Below the pieces are notes generated by a model. It ran no database searches, was not told the origin of the DNA, and worked only from the letters and a program-made list of their open reading frames with translations. Below, piece after piece: positions 26,829 through 36,596 of a stretch of DNA of 64,000 nucleotides. The stretch comes from Alkalihalobacterium alkalinitrilicum. GTDB lineage: Bacteria > Bacillota > Bacilli > Bacillales > Bacillaceae_F. The DNA is taken from positions 2,033,843 to 2,097,842 of the forward strand of contig NZ_KV917368.1 of assembly GCF_002019605.1 (NCBI RefSeq), given 5' to 3'. The position numbers were made by a program, and so were the translations under genes. How positions within the stretch are numbered: the stretch's first letter is position 1; each line of letters opens with the position of its first letter.

Positions 26829-28211
26829 TTAGATAAATTGTAGCAAATGAAACAAATAGAGAACTAGCGCCAATACAATCACACAAACGAGCACGAATCG
26901 ACTGTTTTTCTTCGCAATATCAAAAGAAGAATCGTTCATTAATCCTGATGCCATTAAGACCGAACCCGAAAATGGTGAAACTTGTGTCGCTAACGTCCAC
27001 GCAATGATTAAGAGGAGCGCCATGAACTCAGAACTAACGGAAAAAAGCTGTGGAGATAATGCACTTCCTATGCCGATGACAATAACAACAGGATGAATTC
27101 CAAAAATTGATAGGAAAATGGCAAAACAAATTACAATTAATGCCATTGCATAAATGTACCCTTGCGAGAAAGTTAAAATCATTTGTGATACAAAATCGCC
27201 AATATCCGTATATGAAAGAGCTGCACCAAAAAAACCAGCACTAATAAATATAACAATTTCATTTTTTAAACGCGAAAAGCATTCCTTAACATAATTGAAA
27301 AACTGTTGGATATACTCTTTTAAATAATTAGAAAAAACAGCCCACAAAAGTGGATAAACGAAACCTAATATCGACACAACCGCTAGCATATTAACCGGCA
27401 AGAAAAATTCTAAAATGAATGAACACAAAAATAAACCTACACCAAATAAAATTAAAACTCGGAGTGCAGGACGTTTGTTTTGTACCTCGTTTTTTGGTTC
27501 CTTTGGTTGAATACAATTTGTGTCCTCTGAAAATGACAACTTCGGAAAAAATATTAACGAGACTAAAACATAAGTTAAGCCAATCACAAAGCCATACAAT
27601 CCAATCGACAACCACGAAACATTAAATAAAACTAACACGAGTCCTACATTTACAAAATACGGGGACCAGAACATACAAAAACCAAAAGCACGCAGTAATA
27701 TCATGACCATTTTTCTTCGAAAAAAGTTTGATATACTTCCTTCAATAATTCGATGAACGAGCACCATAGAACCTAAATTAAGTACCGCTCCCATCGTTGC
27801 TGTAAGGAGGAAACCGAGTCGATAAGGATGGGCTTCCTTTTCCCCCTCTTTTTCCATTTGTTCGATATGAACTTTTAAAGTTGTTAAAAGTCCAGCTAAA
27901 GAAATAAAAACACCGATCAGAGGTACGAATAAAAATAATGCGATAAGGTTAATGTTATTACCGAACGCTAATAAAAAAGATACTCCATCTGATTCTGTTA
28001 AAAGAAAAATTACAATTCCAATCAATAGTAAAGGAATTGTAATGATGATACTCGACCTTCTTACAGTGGGTAATGCTACAAATAACAATACAGCAGATAA
28101 TAGGCTATATGTTACATTTAATAGCAGACTAGAATAAAAGACAGATATTAAATACAACGTCACCGTTAAAAAACAAACGGAACCTACTATTGTACTCCAC
28201 TTCGCGCTCAT
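26829..28211 (-). CDS. Membrane permease of unknown specificity (ion transporter-like)
   Basis: 460 residues from ATG 28211 with TAGGAG upstream. About twelve to thirteen hydrophobic helices, with a polar linker near residue 238-262. The C-terminal half contains GIHPVVIVIGIGSALSPQ and WTLATQVSPFSGSVLMASGL, which resemble the re-entrant regions of C4-dicarboxylate/anion carriers of the IT superfamily. I do not recognise a named family. It precedes an EamA transporter by 16 bp. Confidence 0.78.
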   Translation of the reverse strand: MSAKWSTIVGSVCFLTVTLYLISVFYSSLLLNVTYSLLSAVLLFVALPTVRRSSIIITIPLLLIGIVIFLLTESDGVSFLLAFGNNINLIALFLFVPLIGVFISLAGLLTTLKVHIEQMEKEGEKEAHPYRLGFLLTATMGAVLNLGSMVLVHRIIEGSISNFFRRKMVMILLRAFGFCMFWSPYFVNVGLVLVLFNVSWLSIGLYGFVIGLTYVLVSLIFFPKLSFSEDTNCIQPKEPKNEVQNKRPALRVLILFGVGLFLCSFILEFFLPVNMLAVVSILGFVYPLLWAVFSNYLKEYIQQFFNYVKECFSRLKNEIVIFISAGFFGAALSYTDIGDFVSQMILTFSQGYIYAMALIVICFAIFLSIFGIHPVVIVIGIGSALSPQLFSVSSEFMALLLIIAWTLATQVSPFSGSVLMASGLMNDSSFDIAKKNSRFVLVCVIVLALVLYLFHLLQFI

Positions 28212-28370
28212 AATTAACTCCTAATTCGTTCTAACATCAAACGAAAGTTGTTTTGTGATAAACCACACTATTAAGCAAACAGGATTGATTGCACAGGTTA
28301 CAATAAGTATTGATGTCTTATCTAATCCTTAAAGATTTGAAGAAATATTTAAGGTTCATAAAATAAAACT

Positions 28371-28393
28371 GAAAAAAGCTGCAAAACGCAGCT
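28371..28393 (-). terminator. Terminator of the 59-residue membrane protein gene
   Basis: AGCTGC/GCAGCT stem, then TTTTTTC on the minus strand, 16 bp after the stop at 28409. Confidence 0.78.
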
Positions 28394-28408
28394 CCTAATT
28401 TCATACAA

Positions 28409-28588
28409 CTATAGAAATATAAACAAAGTAATAATAAAAATAGCTATACACGAAAAGCCAATCGCAAAAAACGTGGTGGCTAATCGCTTATTTGCTTTCA
28501 TAATAAAATAAAATCCTAAACCACCAAATACACCTGTTAATAGGAAAAAACCGATTCCTAATAGTACAATAATGATTGCTGGATCCAT
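28409..28588 (-). CDS. Small two-helix membrane protein
   Basis: 59 residues from ATG 28588 with TAGGAG upstream. Hydrophobic IIIVLLGIGFFLLTGVFGG, a basic turn KANKRL and a second helix (TTFFAIGFSCIAIFIITL) give two membrane segments. Not recognised. It has its own terminator and sits 66 bp downstream of a membrane-anchored protein gene on the same strand. Confidence 0.68.
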   Translation of the reverse strand: MDPAIIIVLLGIGFFLLTGVFGGLGFYFIMKANKRLATTFFAIGFSCIAIFIITLFIFL

Positions 28589-28654
28589 CTAACAAACTCC
28601 TAACTTTCTTTTTCTATTTTATCAGAAAATCCACCATTTGTAACGAACTAACTC

Positions 28655-28981
28655 CTATTCAATTTCTAGCCGTTTTAAAATGATATCTATTGGTACACCA
28701 TCGATAGAGTCCACATCACTAAAGTCCACTTTCCGAAGATCTACTTTAGCCATTTGTAATGATGGATTTTCTCTAATATTTGAATTTTCCATTGGAGTGT
28801 TCCTATCCTTGAGCCAAACTACTTGATCTAGCTTTTGCTTTTCATGGAAATTTCGCTCAACAATAGACAATGCTCTCCCCTTTACTACTGGTTCCTCTGT
28901 TGTTATTAATTGAAAAAGAACAACAGTCCAAACGGCTACAAACGAGGTTGCCGCAATAATAACTAAGAACCATTGTTTCAT
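28655..28981 (-). CDS. Single-pass membrane-anchored hypothetical protein
   Basis: 108 residues from ATG 28981, with GGTGGGGG about ten bases upstream. One N-terminal hydrophobic helix (about 5-26) anchors a polar domain of about 80 residues with no cysteine; residues 75-108 hold a repeated Val/Asp pattern (KVDLRKVDFSDVDSIDGVPIDI). Not recognised. It may be co-transcribed with the 59-residue membrane protein downstream. Confidence 0.65.
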   Translation of the reverse strand: MKQWFLVIIAATSFVAVWTVVLFQLITTEEPVVKGRALSIVERNFHEKQKLDQVVWLKDRNTPMENSNIRENPSLQMAKVDLRKVDFSDVDSIDGVPIDIILKRLEIE

Positions 28982-29135
28982 TCTTAAAATTCCCCCACCC
29001 TTTAGCCCGCAAGAGACCTTTTAACAACATAATAACACAGGCAATATGATCTAAATGTACTGTTTTAGACGGATTATTGACAGTTCCTTTAGTATTAACT
29101 CATAATCTTCCAAACTTTTTTCTATCAGCAGTTAT

Positions 29136-29246
29136 AATAAAGTGAAACTTCCATCAGTGAAAGGTTTCCTCTTCCCCTACTTACCTTTTTTGATTCCTCG
29201 AATTCTTGAAATCGGGGTATTATTTTCAGTTGTTGCGGGATAAATC
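29136..29246. repeat. Intergenic repeat family 1, copy D
   Basis: Starts AATAAAGTGAAACTTCCATCA as in copy B, then TTTCCTCTTCCCCTACTTACC, GATTCCTCGAATTCTTGAAAT, and GTTGTTGCGGGATAAAT. It lies 32 bp from the stop of the NRDE gene. Confidence 0.82.
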
Positions 29247-29277
29247 TTAGAGGAAACGTTTCATTGTTAACAGTTAC

Positions 29278-30042
29278 TTATTTGATCGTGAAAGCAAAAG
29301 AACGGTCATCATATGTATCTTGCCCTTCTACATACGTTCGCTCACAAAAAGTAACTTGTTTCGATTTACTAATTGTAACGACAGTAGAACATCTTGTTCC
29401 ATAGCCACCCATATTAATGAAAACAGATGAAAGTTGCTTTTCTAACTCTAGACCAACCCCTGTGTTAGGTAAATATTGTTCTTCTGCTTTTTCATCATTT
29501 GTAAGACTTGCTAATAAACGAGCGACAAGATCTCCTTGCTCTTCTTTAATCGCTTGCTCTATTAGAGTTTTACCACGTTCTACTTTGGGCCATGACGTAT
29601 TTAAAAGCGCATTACTTACACTATGAATACCAGGTTCTAGTTTTCTAATGACATTTTCACGATTTGAAAAATAATACAAATCCTCTACAGTCCCACTTAA
29701 TAAATTAAATCCTAAATAATTGTCTTTGAATTCCTTCACTATCTTTAAATATTCCACTGGATCAATCTCGCTTTTTAAATAATCTAGAACCAATCCCCCT
29801 CTTGATTTTTCATTTGACTTTTCCCTAACTTCTCGATAATTCGTCAGTGCAGCAATTTTTCCATTGGTCGTAATTCCTAACCATGTTCCTCCTTGCTCCA
29901 AGTCTTTTCCAGCTATTAATCCAGGGAATTCTGTCCAATACCCCGCCTGTTCTGTTGGTCTAATGAAAAACTCATCCCGATTAGCCGCTAAAATGAGATC
30001 AAACTGTGGATGACATTTATAAGCAAAATTTATTAAACACAT
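29278..30042 (-). CDS. NRDE (TANGO2-like) family protein
   Basis: 254 residues from ATG 30042, chosen by AAGGAGGGG; the open frame upstream to 30141 lacks an RBS. The family name-giving motif is intact in ILAANRDEFFIRPT, and the N-terminus is Met-Cys as in Ntn-hydrolase-like members, with GGTWLGIT and GYGTRCSTVV further on. TANGO2 homologues are linked to haem and lipid handling in eukaryotes; the bacterial role is unclear. Monocistronic. Confidence 0.9.
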   Translation of the reverse strand: MCLINFAYKCHPQFDLILAANRDEFFIRPTEQAGYWTEFPGLIAGKDLEQGGTWLGITTNGKIAALTNYREVREKSNEKSRGGLVLDYLKSEIDPVEYLKIVKEFKDNYLGFNLLSGTVEDLYYFSNRENVIRKLEPGIHSVSNALLNTSWPKVERGKTLIEQAIKEEQGDLVARLLASLTNDEKAEEQYLPNTGVGLELEKQLSSVFINMGGYGTRCSTVVTISKSKQVTFCERTYVEGQDTYDDRSFAFTIK

Positions 30043-30162
30043 AGTAGCCCCTCCTTGTAGAAAAAGGTAAATGATTGTTATAATTTTTACACATAGTATA
30101 CTGTGAAACTTTATTTCGCTCCAAACGTAATTATAATACACAATGGAAGAGGAGGCATAATG

Positions 30163-31167
30163 ATGACTGAAAAAGAAAACTATTCAAAAGAACTTCTTGC
30201 TATGTTTAAAGAAGAACAAGATGTAGATAAAGTATTACATAAAATTGGTGGTCTCGGCGAATCTGCTCAAAAAGAAGCAGGTGAATCCCTTGAAGCTTTA
30301 AAACGCCCCGTGAAGGAAATGTTGTCACAACCAAATAACGACCTTCCAACTCAACTACACCAGTTAAAGGAAGTAGTAGGTGAACTTGAACCTGATTATT
30401 TAAAAGAAGGCCAAGTGAAAAAATTCGTAAATAAGTTGTTTCGTAGGAGCCCTATTGAACAATACGCAAAAAAATATCAAACCGTTGAATCACAAATCGA
30501 GAATATAATTGAAGGCTTGCTTCATGGTAAAGATAAACTCCAAGAAGACTCCCTCATGCTCCAAGAATTAAAAATTGTTGCAAGAGAGCGAATTTCTAAC
30601 TTAAATGATCAAATTGAAATAGGTAAACAATTAAACGAAATGCTTGAAACCGAGATGATAACCGAGGAATGGAAGGATAACCCAACCGCTCTGCAAAAAG
30701 GACAACAAAAAGTCATTTCACGTATTAAAAATATGTCCCAGGCGATTATGGTGTTGCAACAATCAGTCGCTTCCATCGATTTAATTATTGAAAACAACGA
30801 TAAACTTGAAGAAGCGATTTTTAACGCAATTACGATGACGAAAAATATTATTACGGTCACGGCTTCAATCCAACTTGCTTTAGGAAACCAGCAAAAAGTA
30901 ATCAAAGCAGTTCAAAATGTCAATCAAGCAACAGAATCGATGCTACTAACGAATGCGCAAATGCTTAAAGATAATACTGAACAAACATTAAAAACGTTAG
31001 AAGAACCTGCTATTGCTCTCGAGTCATTTAAAAAAGCGTATGAAGATGTATTTTCTGCTATTCAACTAACCGAACAATCAAATGAACGGATCATTAATAG
31101 CGGCAAACGATTTATCGCAGAAATGGATGAGTTAAACGATCGAATGAAGACAAAATTACTTCAGTAA
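30163..31167 (+). CDS. TelA-family toxic anion resistance protein
   Basis: 334 residues from the second of two adjacent ATGs (30160, 30163), seven bases after GAGGAGG. All-helical, charged, with long coiled-coil-like segments and the TelA core around NITTVTASIQLALGNQQKVIKAV-like text. The family includes B. subtilis YaaN and YceH, linked to tellurite and other stresses, often paired with XpaC. The next gene is 39 bp downstream and XpaC-like at its end. Function here is unproven. Confidence 0.86.
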   Translation: MTEKENYSKELLAMFKEEQDVDKVLHKIGGLGESAQKEAGESLEALKRPVKEMLSQPNNDLPTQLHQLKEVVGELEPDYLKEGQVKKFVNKLFRRSPIEQYAKKYQTVESQIENIIEGLLHGKDKLQEDSLMLQELKIVARERISNLNDQIEIGKQLNEMLETEMITEEWKDNPTALQKGQQKVISRIKNMSQAIMVLQQSVASIDLIIENNDKLEEAIFNAITMTKNIITVTASIQLALGNQQKVIKAVQNVNQATESMLLTNAQMLKDNTEQTLKTLEEPAIALESFKKAYEDVFSAIQLTEQSNERIINSGKRFIAEMDELNDRMKTKLLQ

Positions 31168-31206
31168 ATTCCATTTTTGCTTAACCATTGATAAGGAGCG
31201 AAAGCG

Positions 31207-32118
31207 ATGCTAAATCGTTTACTTGAAATTCCTTGGATAGAAAGTATCTTACCTGATCGTCTACGTCCCGTCCAAGATGAAATTCTATTAGAAGAAGCAA
31301 CCTTGCATACCTTACATGAGGCTGAACGAATATTAGAACATGTTATCCAACAATCTAGCAAATATAGCAAGAATCGAACTATTAAAAAGAAGCACCATGA
31401 ATATGTTATTACAGTTAAAATTAAAAAGAAACTGATTAGCTTAAACATTATCGATACGTATTACTCTAAATCTAAATATAAAAAACGGATTTATATTCAA
31501 TGTTTCCGAAAGTATTTTAAAGCGGATCATGGCGTTGGTAAGTGTAAAGAAGCTTCCATTCATTATACAAAAGATAAGAAAACGTACGTGCGAAGTGTAA
31601 AAAAATCTCCTTATACCCAAAACCTGTTTTATAAAATTGATAAATTAGATGACGCCTTGCTTGGACAACTTATTCAAAATGAACCAGAGGACGTTCACTA
31701 TCCTCGATCGACAAATCAGTTAAAAAGTAATGACCAAGTGAAAAGTTTAGTCATTGAAACGAACCGATTAATTAGTCATACGAAAAAGCTTCAGATCGAT
31801 CCATTAATTGAAAAACGTTTAGAGCAAATCATAGAACATACAGAAGTACTTTTACCTGATTTTTCATTACTTGAAATTGAAGAAAGACACATGATGAAAC
31901 GAATGTTAAATGAAGATATACCGAACTTAATGCATGCTTACCTTTCTCTATCTCCAGAAAACAAAAAAGAACAGCGTGAAAATGTATTTGTCTCCTTATC
32001 GAAAATGGAGTTAACCCTTATTCGACTAAAAGAAGACCTTGAAAAAGCACGCCTTCAAAGAATGGAGCATCTGCTTAAACTAAACCACTTAAGGTATACC
32101 AATAATCAAGATGAATAA
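31207..32118 (+). CDS. XpaC-like partner of TelA
   Basis: 303 residues from ATG 31207 with AAGGAGCG upstream. The N-terminal half is very basic (KYSKNRTIKKKHHEY, KSKYKKRIYI) with beta strands and could bind RNA, DNA or an anionic surface. The C-terminal 70 residues (LNEDIPNLMHAYLSLSP, then a helix ending in LLKLNHLRYTN) resemble the end of XpaC (5-bromo-4-chloroindolyl phosphate hydrolysis protein), the usual neighbour of TelA genes. The N-terminal half is unlike XpaC, so the match is partial. Same operon as the TelA gene. Confidence 0.65.
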   Translation: MLNRLLEIPWIESILPDRLRPVQDEILLEEATLHTLHEAERILEHVIQQSSKYSKNRTIKKKHHEYVITVKIKKKLISLNIIDTYYSKSKYKKRIYIQCFRKYFKADHGVGKCKEASIHYTKDKKTYVRSVKKSPYTQNLFYKIDKLDDALLGQLIQNEPEDVHYPRSTNQLKSNDQVKSLVIETNRLISHTKKLQIDPLIEKRLEQIIEHTEVLLPDFSLLEIEERHMMKRMLNEDIPNLMHAYLSLSPENKKEQRENVFVSLSKMELTLIRLKEDLEKARLQRMEHLLKLNHLRYTNNQDE

Positions 32119-32123
32119 GTGAG

Positions 32124-32154
32124 GATGACAAACACGCGTCATCTTCTCTTCTTT
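32124..32154 (+). terminator. Weak terminator of the TelA operon
   Basis: GATGAC/GTCATC stem around an eight-base loop, then TTCTCTTCTTT, six bases after the stop. Confidence 0.5.
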
Positions 32155-32279
32155 ATCGTTCGAATTTTATAAATATTACGTATAAAGATAACTAAACTCC
32201 TTTACATCGCTCGTTCGTTCTTATAAACTCAATTGTAAAGGCTTTCACTTGGCGAAGGTGGAAAAAGGAGGATACTATC

Positions 32280-33227
32280 ATGACAAAAAAAATATTTGAT
32301 TTAGGAAATCGAATTCATCTCATTGACGGGTTAGATCTTGGCTTACCTTATCGAACAGGTACATACGTTATTCGAGATGAGAAACTTGCAATTGTTGAAA
32401 CGGGTCCGAGCTCATCTATACCTCAAATTTTAAATGGTTTGAAAGAACTTGAAATCGACCCTAATGACATTGATTACATAATTGTTACTCACATTCATTT
32501 AGATCATTCTGGTGGGGCAGGATTACTGATAAAGGATTGTCCAAATGCAAAGGTGATCGTCCATCCGAAAGGAGCTCGCCACTTAATTGATCCATCAAGA
32601 CTAATTCTCGGGGCCAAAGCGGTTTATGGTGATGACTTTAACCGATTATTTGATCCGATTTTACCTGTACCTGAAGACAAGGTCATCATTAAAGAAGACG
32701 GTGAAACGTTAGCTTTAAGTTCAACATGCGATCTTACTTTTTATAATACACCTGGTCATAGTGATCATCATTTTAGCATACACGATCCTGTAAGTAATGG
32801 AATTTTTACAGGGGATACGATTGGAATTAGTTATAATGACATACTTGCTGATATTGGCATTCAACTTTACCTTCCTACCACATCCCCAAACCAATTTAAA
32901 CCTGATGCGATGTTAAATTCTTTAGAAAGAATTAAGTCGCTTAATGTAGACGCTATCTATTTCGGACACTTCAATGTAGCTCATGATATTGAAGAGGTGT
33001 ACAAGCAAATCAAATCATGGTTGCCACTATTTGTTGAAGCAGGTGAAAAGGCCGAACAATTAGGAAAAGACTATCATTGGATCGCAGAACAACTTTTCAA
33101 TGCTGTAAGAGAAGATTTAAGAAAACAAAAGGTCCCTGACACCCATCCTTTCTATGAAATTTTCAAGTTGGATACTTCCGTTTGTGCAATGGGTATTGCA
33201 GATTATCTTGCGAAGAAAAATCGCTAA
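32280..33227 (+). CDS. Metallo-beta-lactamase fold hydrolase
   Basis: 315 residues from ATG 32280 after AGGAGG. The metal motif THIHLDHSGG (H71, H73, D75, H76) and later GHSDHHF and TGDTIG give the dinuclear zinc site of the MBL family. The C-terminal 90 residues are helical and add a family-specific cap. Likely a hydrolase of a small thioester or phosphoester substrate, or a flavoprotein-less relative; the substrate is unknown. Single gene with its own terminator. Confidence 0.88.
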   Translation: MTKKIFDLGNRIHLIDGLDLGLPYRTGTYVIRDEKLAIVETGPSSSIPQILNGLKELEIDPNDIDYIIVTHIHLDHSGGAGLLIKDCPNAKVIVHPKGARHLIDPSRLILGAKAVYGDDFNRLFDPILPVPEDKVIIKEDGETLALSSTCDLTFYNTPGHSDHHFSIHDPVSNGIFTGDTIGISYNDILADIGIQLYLPTTSPNQFKPDAMLNSLERIKSLNVDAIYFGHFNVAHDIEEVYKQIKSWLPLFVEAGEKAEQLGKDYHWIAEQLFNAVREDLRKQKVPDTHPFYEIFKLDTSVCAMGIADYLAKKNR

Positions 33228-33230
33228 ACT

Positions 33231-33260
33231 GAGAGGCTGACCGATTGTCGGCCTCTTTTT
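33231..33260 (+). terminator. Terminator of the MBL gene
   Basis: GAGG-CTGA-CCGA and TCGG-CCTC around TTG, then five T's, just after the stop. Confidence 0.8.
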
Positions 33261-33472
33261 GTTTGATTTTTTAAAGAGAAAATGGCAATTTCCTCCTTTT
33301 TGAACTAAGTGAGAGCATGCACTCTATCTACCTTCAAAAAAACAGGAATAAAACGCCAACCGATGAATTATAGAAACAAAATTTACAGAAGCTCATTTAT
33401 CAGATAAAATGATATGTAATCATTTAAGTTATTTTTCTATGAATATATTATTTTCATAAAGCGAGGTTAACC

Positions 33473-34480
33473 ATGGACCGAAAACAAGCAGAAGCACTAG
33501 TAGGAAATCTAGTTATTATAAATGAGAACGACGAAGGTCAGTACATTGGAGAGCTCAAACAAGTAATTACAGCTCCAAGAAAACCATGGCGAGGGTTAAT
33601 TAAAATTATCTCTGTTCATTCTTTACCGAAACCTACTTTTACTAACCGTGTAGAACTCGGTGTACCTATCTATTCGGCTGAGGAGGTTGTTGAAATTGCA
33701 GGATCAAAAATTATAGCCTCGCCTTCTATAGACGTCATAACGTATGAGGAAGGACTTACTTCAGCAATTACTAACGAAATCGAACTGATAATTAAAAGAA
33801 AACAACAAAACGCTCTAATTTACGAAGCTTTAACCGATTACCTACGGGAAGTTAACCCAGCGCAAGCAAGTTCCCTTATTGATAAATTATTAATTGAAGA
33901 AACAGTCGTACCTGAAGATGAGTACTTGTACTATACGCTAGAAAATAGAAATAATAGTCCGATTTTAGTAGAAGACCTTCATAGAAAAGAAGTTCCATTG
34001 GAAGGGTGTCCTTTTGAATTCGAGCTGAAAACTAGTCGCGGATGGACTAAAGGTACCTACTATTCCGATTGGACCTTTGAAGCCTTATCAGGGAAAAAGT
34101 ATAAACTGAAGGAAGAAAAAAAACTTAGGTTAAACAAAAAGCACCTTGAACCATATCAACTATTTCTAAATGAATTAGACAAACCCGCTCTTCATTCATT
34201 TGAACATTTCTTAAAAACAAATGCCTTGTCCCATAATCAAGTTCTTACATGTCACAATTCTTTAATTCGACAATTATTATTTACGTCCGAACAAAAAGAA
34301 TTTAGTGGAACGAATTTTATTACGTATCAAGCTCAACACGACATTTTCGTCATTCAACACCACTATGAACGAAAACTAAATGATGGAATTGATACAGTAT
34401 ATGATCGCTTCGAATTAACATCTTCAACCGGTAAACGATCGATTGTAACTTACACTAATTCATTTACTTCAGGAAAATAA
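33473..34480 (+). CDS. DUF2777-like protein
   Basis: 335 residues from ATG 33473 with GCGAGG upstream. The start (LVGNLVIINENDEGQYIGELKQVI-like beta segment, then APRKPWRGLIKI) matches my memory of the DUF2777 family of Bacillus, whose function is unknown. The rest is a mixed alpha/beta domain with many Tyr and no transmembrane segment. Monocistronic. Medium certainty on the family name, higher that the gene is real. Confidence 0.72.
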   Translation: MDRKQAEALVGNLVIINENDEGQYIGELKQVITAPRKPWRGLIKIISVHSLPKPTFTNRVELGVPIYSAEEVVEIAGSKIIASPSIDVITYEEGLTSAITNEIELIIKRKQQNALIYEALTDYLREVNPAQASSLIDKLLIEETVVPEDEYLYYTLENRNNSPILVEDLHRKEVPLEGCPFEFELKTSRGWTKGTYYSDWTFEALSGKKYKLKEEKKLRLNKKHLEPYQLFLNELDKPALHSFEHFLKTNALSHNQVLTCHNSLIRQLLFTSEQKEFSGTNFITYQAQHDIFVIQHHYERKLNDGIDTVYDRFELTSSTGKRSIVTYTNSFTSGK

Positions 34481-34564
34481 GAAAAAAGAGCTTTTTAAGT
34501 AACTCGTAAGCTCTAATCGGACAAATAATTATTTTTGATGGTTTTAACAAAAAAGACGAACAAC

Positions 34565-34603
34565 AAAAGTCGCATTGAATTTCATTTTCCAATGCGACTT
34601 TTT
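34565..34603. terminator. Bidirectional terminator, DUF2777-like gene / ydbT
   Basis: AAAAGTCGCATTG and CAATGCGACTTTT with an inner loop of about 13 bases and a T-run, between the convergent genes. Confidence 0.82.
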
Positions 34604-34645
34604 AATGGTTATTTATAATCAATTAGACGTTAATTTAGCTTTTTC

Positions 34646-36094
34646 TCACTCTTTTTTCTTATGAGATAACCACGTTAATAACGATTGACCTGTTTTTAGA
34701 TCCAAATCTCTAACAGAAAAAGTTTTACCAAATATACTTGAAAGTACAGATAAGCGAACCGTCGTTAATGAACGAATCCGTTGCATCGGCGAGGAAGCTA
34801 ACTCACCACTTTGAACTTTATTTTTTCGAATTAAAACGATTGATTTCGATAGTATTCGGTAGGTTAACATCACTTGACTTGGCTTAATTGCAACAGCGGA
34901 ATCTCTATATTGTAAGTACCCGAGCAAAGAAAGAAACAACAAGACACCTGCAAAGTAGATCATGGCTGGGTAATAATACGTGAGTGTTAAAAATAATGCA
35001 ACTGGCCAAAATAACATTCGTAATTGAAACCGTAATAACGAGCGTTTCGGTGCACGAATGACATCTTCACTCATTATATATTGGGGTAAATAAATAGCTA
35101 GTTCATTATTGATCTCACGTTGCCTTATTAACGGAAACAACACAGTCGACCGCTGTTCTTCATTTGTCCCTCCACCTTTACTTTCCACATATACCGCACT
35201 GTAACCAAACGGTTGCCGGAAAATATTACGAACAATTCGCACGGCTGTTACTCGATCGGTTTGTATAGTGAGCTGTCTTTTCTCAAGCAAACCTCTTGTA
35301 ATTGTTAATTCGTTCCCTACTTTTTCAACGGAAAAATTTCCATACTTAATTATTGTAATTAATATAGAAATGAGCCAAGCTAATGCAAGAATAAAAAAAC
35401 TATAGAGTAAAACTTGCAGATAAGAAGCGTCTAAAAAAAAGTCAATAAACTCTTTAACTAGCGTAATTGAAAACAGTTGTTCAATTTGCGGAAAAAATGC
35501 AATCACTGCAGTCAACACAATCCCTACTCCACTCGAAGTCATGGAAGCAATTGCTAAATCTTGTTTCGAAAGGACCCAACGATTCGATTTTACTCGTTCA
35601 GATTCACTTTGATCGGTCATTTCACTGACTGTACTTGTTGCTTTTTGCAGTAGAAAGTTTCGAGTCCTAATTCCCTCTTCTTCACTTATTGCAATTAAAT
35701 AAACTTCCGGTTCGTTTCCACCGCCTGCTGTTTCTATCTTCACGCTTACCAATCCGAACATTCGTTGAATAATTCCTGAAGAAAGGTCTACACTTTGCAC
35801 GCGTTCTACCCGAATATATCTTCGTTTTTTTACAAAGACTCCCTCTATTACACGTAATTCACCGTCAACCCATTCATAACGGAACGTCAACCAATACAAG
35901 GCACTATGTAGTAAAGATAGTAATAAAACGAAGAGAATAATATAAAAATAATACGTTCCAAACAGCGTCGTATCACTCGTCGTACCAAAAATAAGACCAA
36001 ATAGGATCGGGACAATTAAATGTTTTAATGACGAAAAAAAGGAAATAAAAATGGCTGACCAATGAAGTCGATAACTATTCTTATTCATCATCAT
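34646..36094 (-). CDS. ydbT: Multi-pass PH-domain membrane protein YdbT
   Basis: 482 residues. Several paired hydrophobic helices alternate with bacterial PH (DUF304) domains, each with the pattern GVFVKKRRYIRVERVQSVDL, seen again near TRGLLEKRQLTIQTDRVTAVRI and SIVLIRKNKVQSGEL. It matches B. subtilis YdbT, implicated with YdbS in resistance to certain antimicrobials. Three ATGs in a row (36094, 36091, 36088) overlap the ydbS stop, so coupling with ydbS is certain though the exact start is not. Confidence 0.9.
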   Translation of the reverse strand: MMMNKNSYRLHWSAIFISFFSSLKHLIVPILFGLIFGTTSDTTLFGTYYFYIILFVLLLSLLHSALYWLTFRYEWVDGELRVIEGVFVKKRRYIRVERVQSVDLSSGIIQRMFGLVSVKIETAGGGNEPEVYLIAISEEEGIRTRNFLLQKATSTVSEMTDQSESERVKSNRWVLSKQDLAIASMTSSGVGIVLTAVIAFFPQIEQLFSITLVKEFIDFFLDASYLQVLLYSFFILALAWLISILITIIKYGNFSVEKVGNELTITRGLLEKRQLTIQTDRVTAVRIVRNIFRQPFGYSAVYVESKGGGTNEEQRSTVLFPLIRQREINNELAIYLPQYIMSEDVIRAPKRSLLRFQLRMLFWPVALFLTLTYYYPAMIYFAGVLLFLSLLGYLQYRDSAVAIKPSQVMLTYRILSKSIVLIRKNKVQSGELASSPMQRIRSLTTVRLSVLSSIFGKTFSVRDLDLKTGQSLLTWLSHKKKE

Positions 36095-36596
36095 CCGCCA
36101 CTGCTGCCAATTTTACGATACGATTTCTAAGTTCGTCTGCGACATCGAGTGTTAATGCGGGTATCCGATGTGTAGTAGCTGCGGTAGAAACGGTCACAGC
36201 TGCCAACTGAAATTTACGTAGGAGCGGTCCTTGTTCTGTGTCGACATGTTGAACTCTAATCATCGGGATTAATGTACGCTTCACAATTATGACTCCGTAT
36301 TGTAGTTCAATTTCTTCATCGTATACATCGTATTTAAATCTTTTCCAACGCAGAAAAGGAGCCACGATCACATGAATGATTACAAAAATAACGAATGCCC
36401 CGATTAGTACATATAACATCCAAGATGGAAATGGAACATACAGCATCATAATCCCATATCCAATCGGAAGTATTGCAACGAAGAGAGCTTCAATACTTGT
36501 CCGAATTCTCCAAACGGTCAGGGCTTGTATGGCAATCGCTTGACTTGGGGCAGGGCGTATTCCCAAATACTCTTGATTACTCATCGTCTGTGACAT
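36081..36596 (-). CDS. ydbS: PH-domain membrane protein YdbS
   Basis: 171 residues with two membrane helices near residues 35-80 and one DUF304/PH domain (YDEEIELQYGVIIVKRTLIPMIRVQHVDTE). It is the partner of ydbT, whose start overlaps its last 14 bp. The start overlaps the last 20 bp of the upstream 69-residue gene; ATG 36596 is given but the ATG at 36584, within ATGAGTAA, is a good alternative for translational coupling. Confidence 0.9.
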   Translation of the reverse strand: MSQTMSNQEYLGIRPAPSQAIAIQALTVWRIRTSIEALFVAILPIGYGIMMLYVPFPSWMLYVLIGAFVIFVIIHVIVAPFLRWKRFKYDVYDEEIELQYGVIIVKRTLIPMIRVQHVDTEQGPLLRKFQLAAVTVSTAATTHRIPALTLDVADELRNRIVKLAAVADDDE

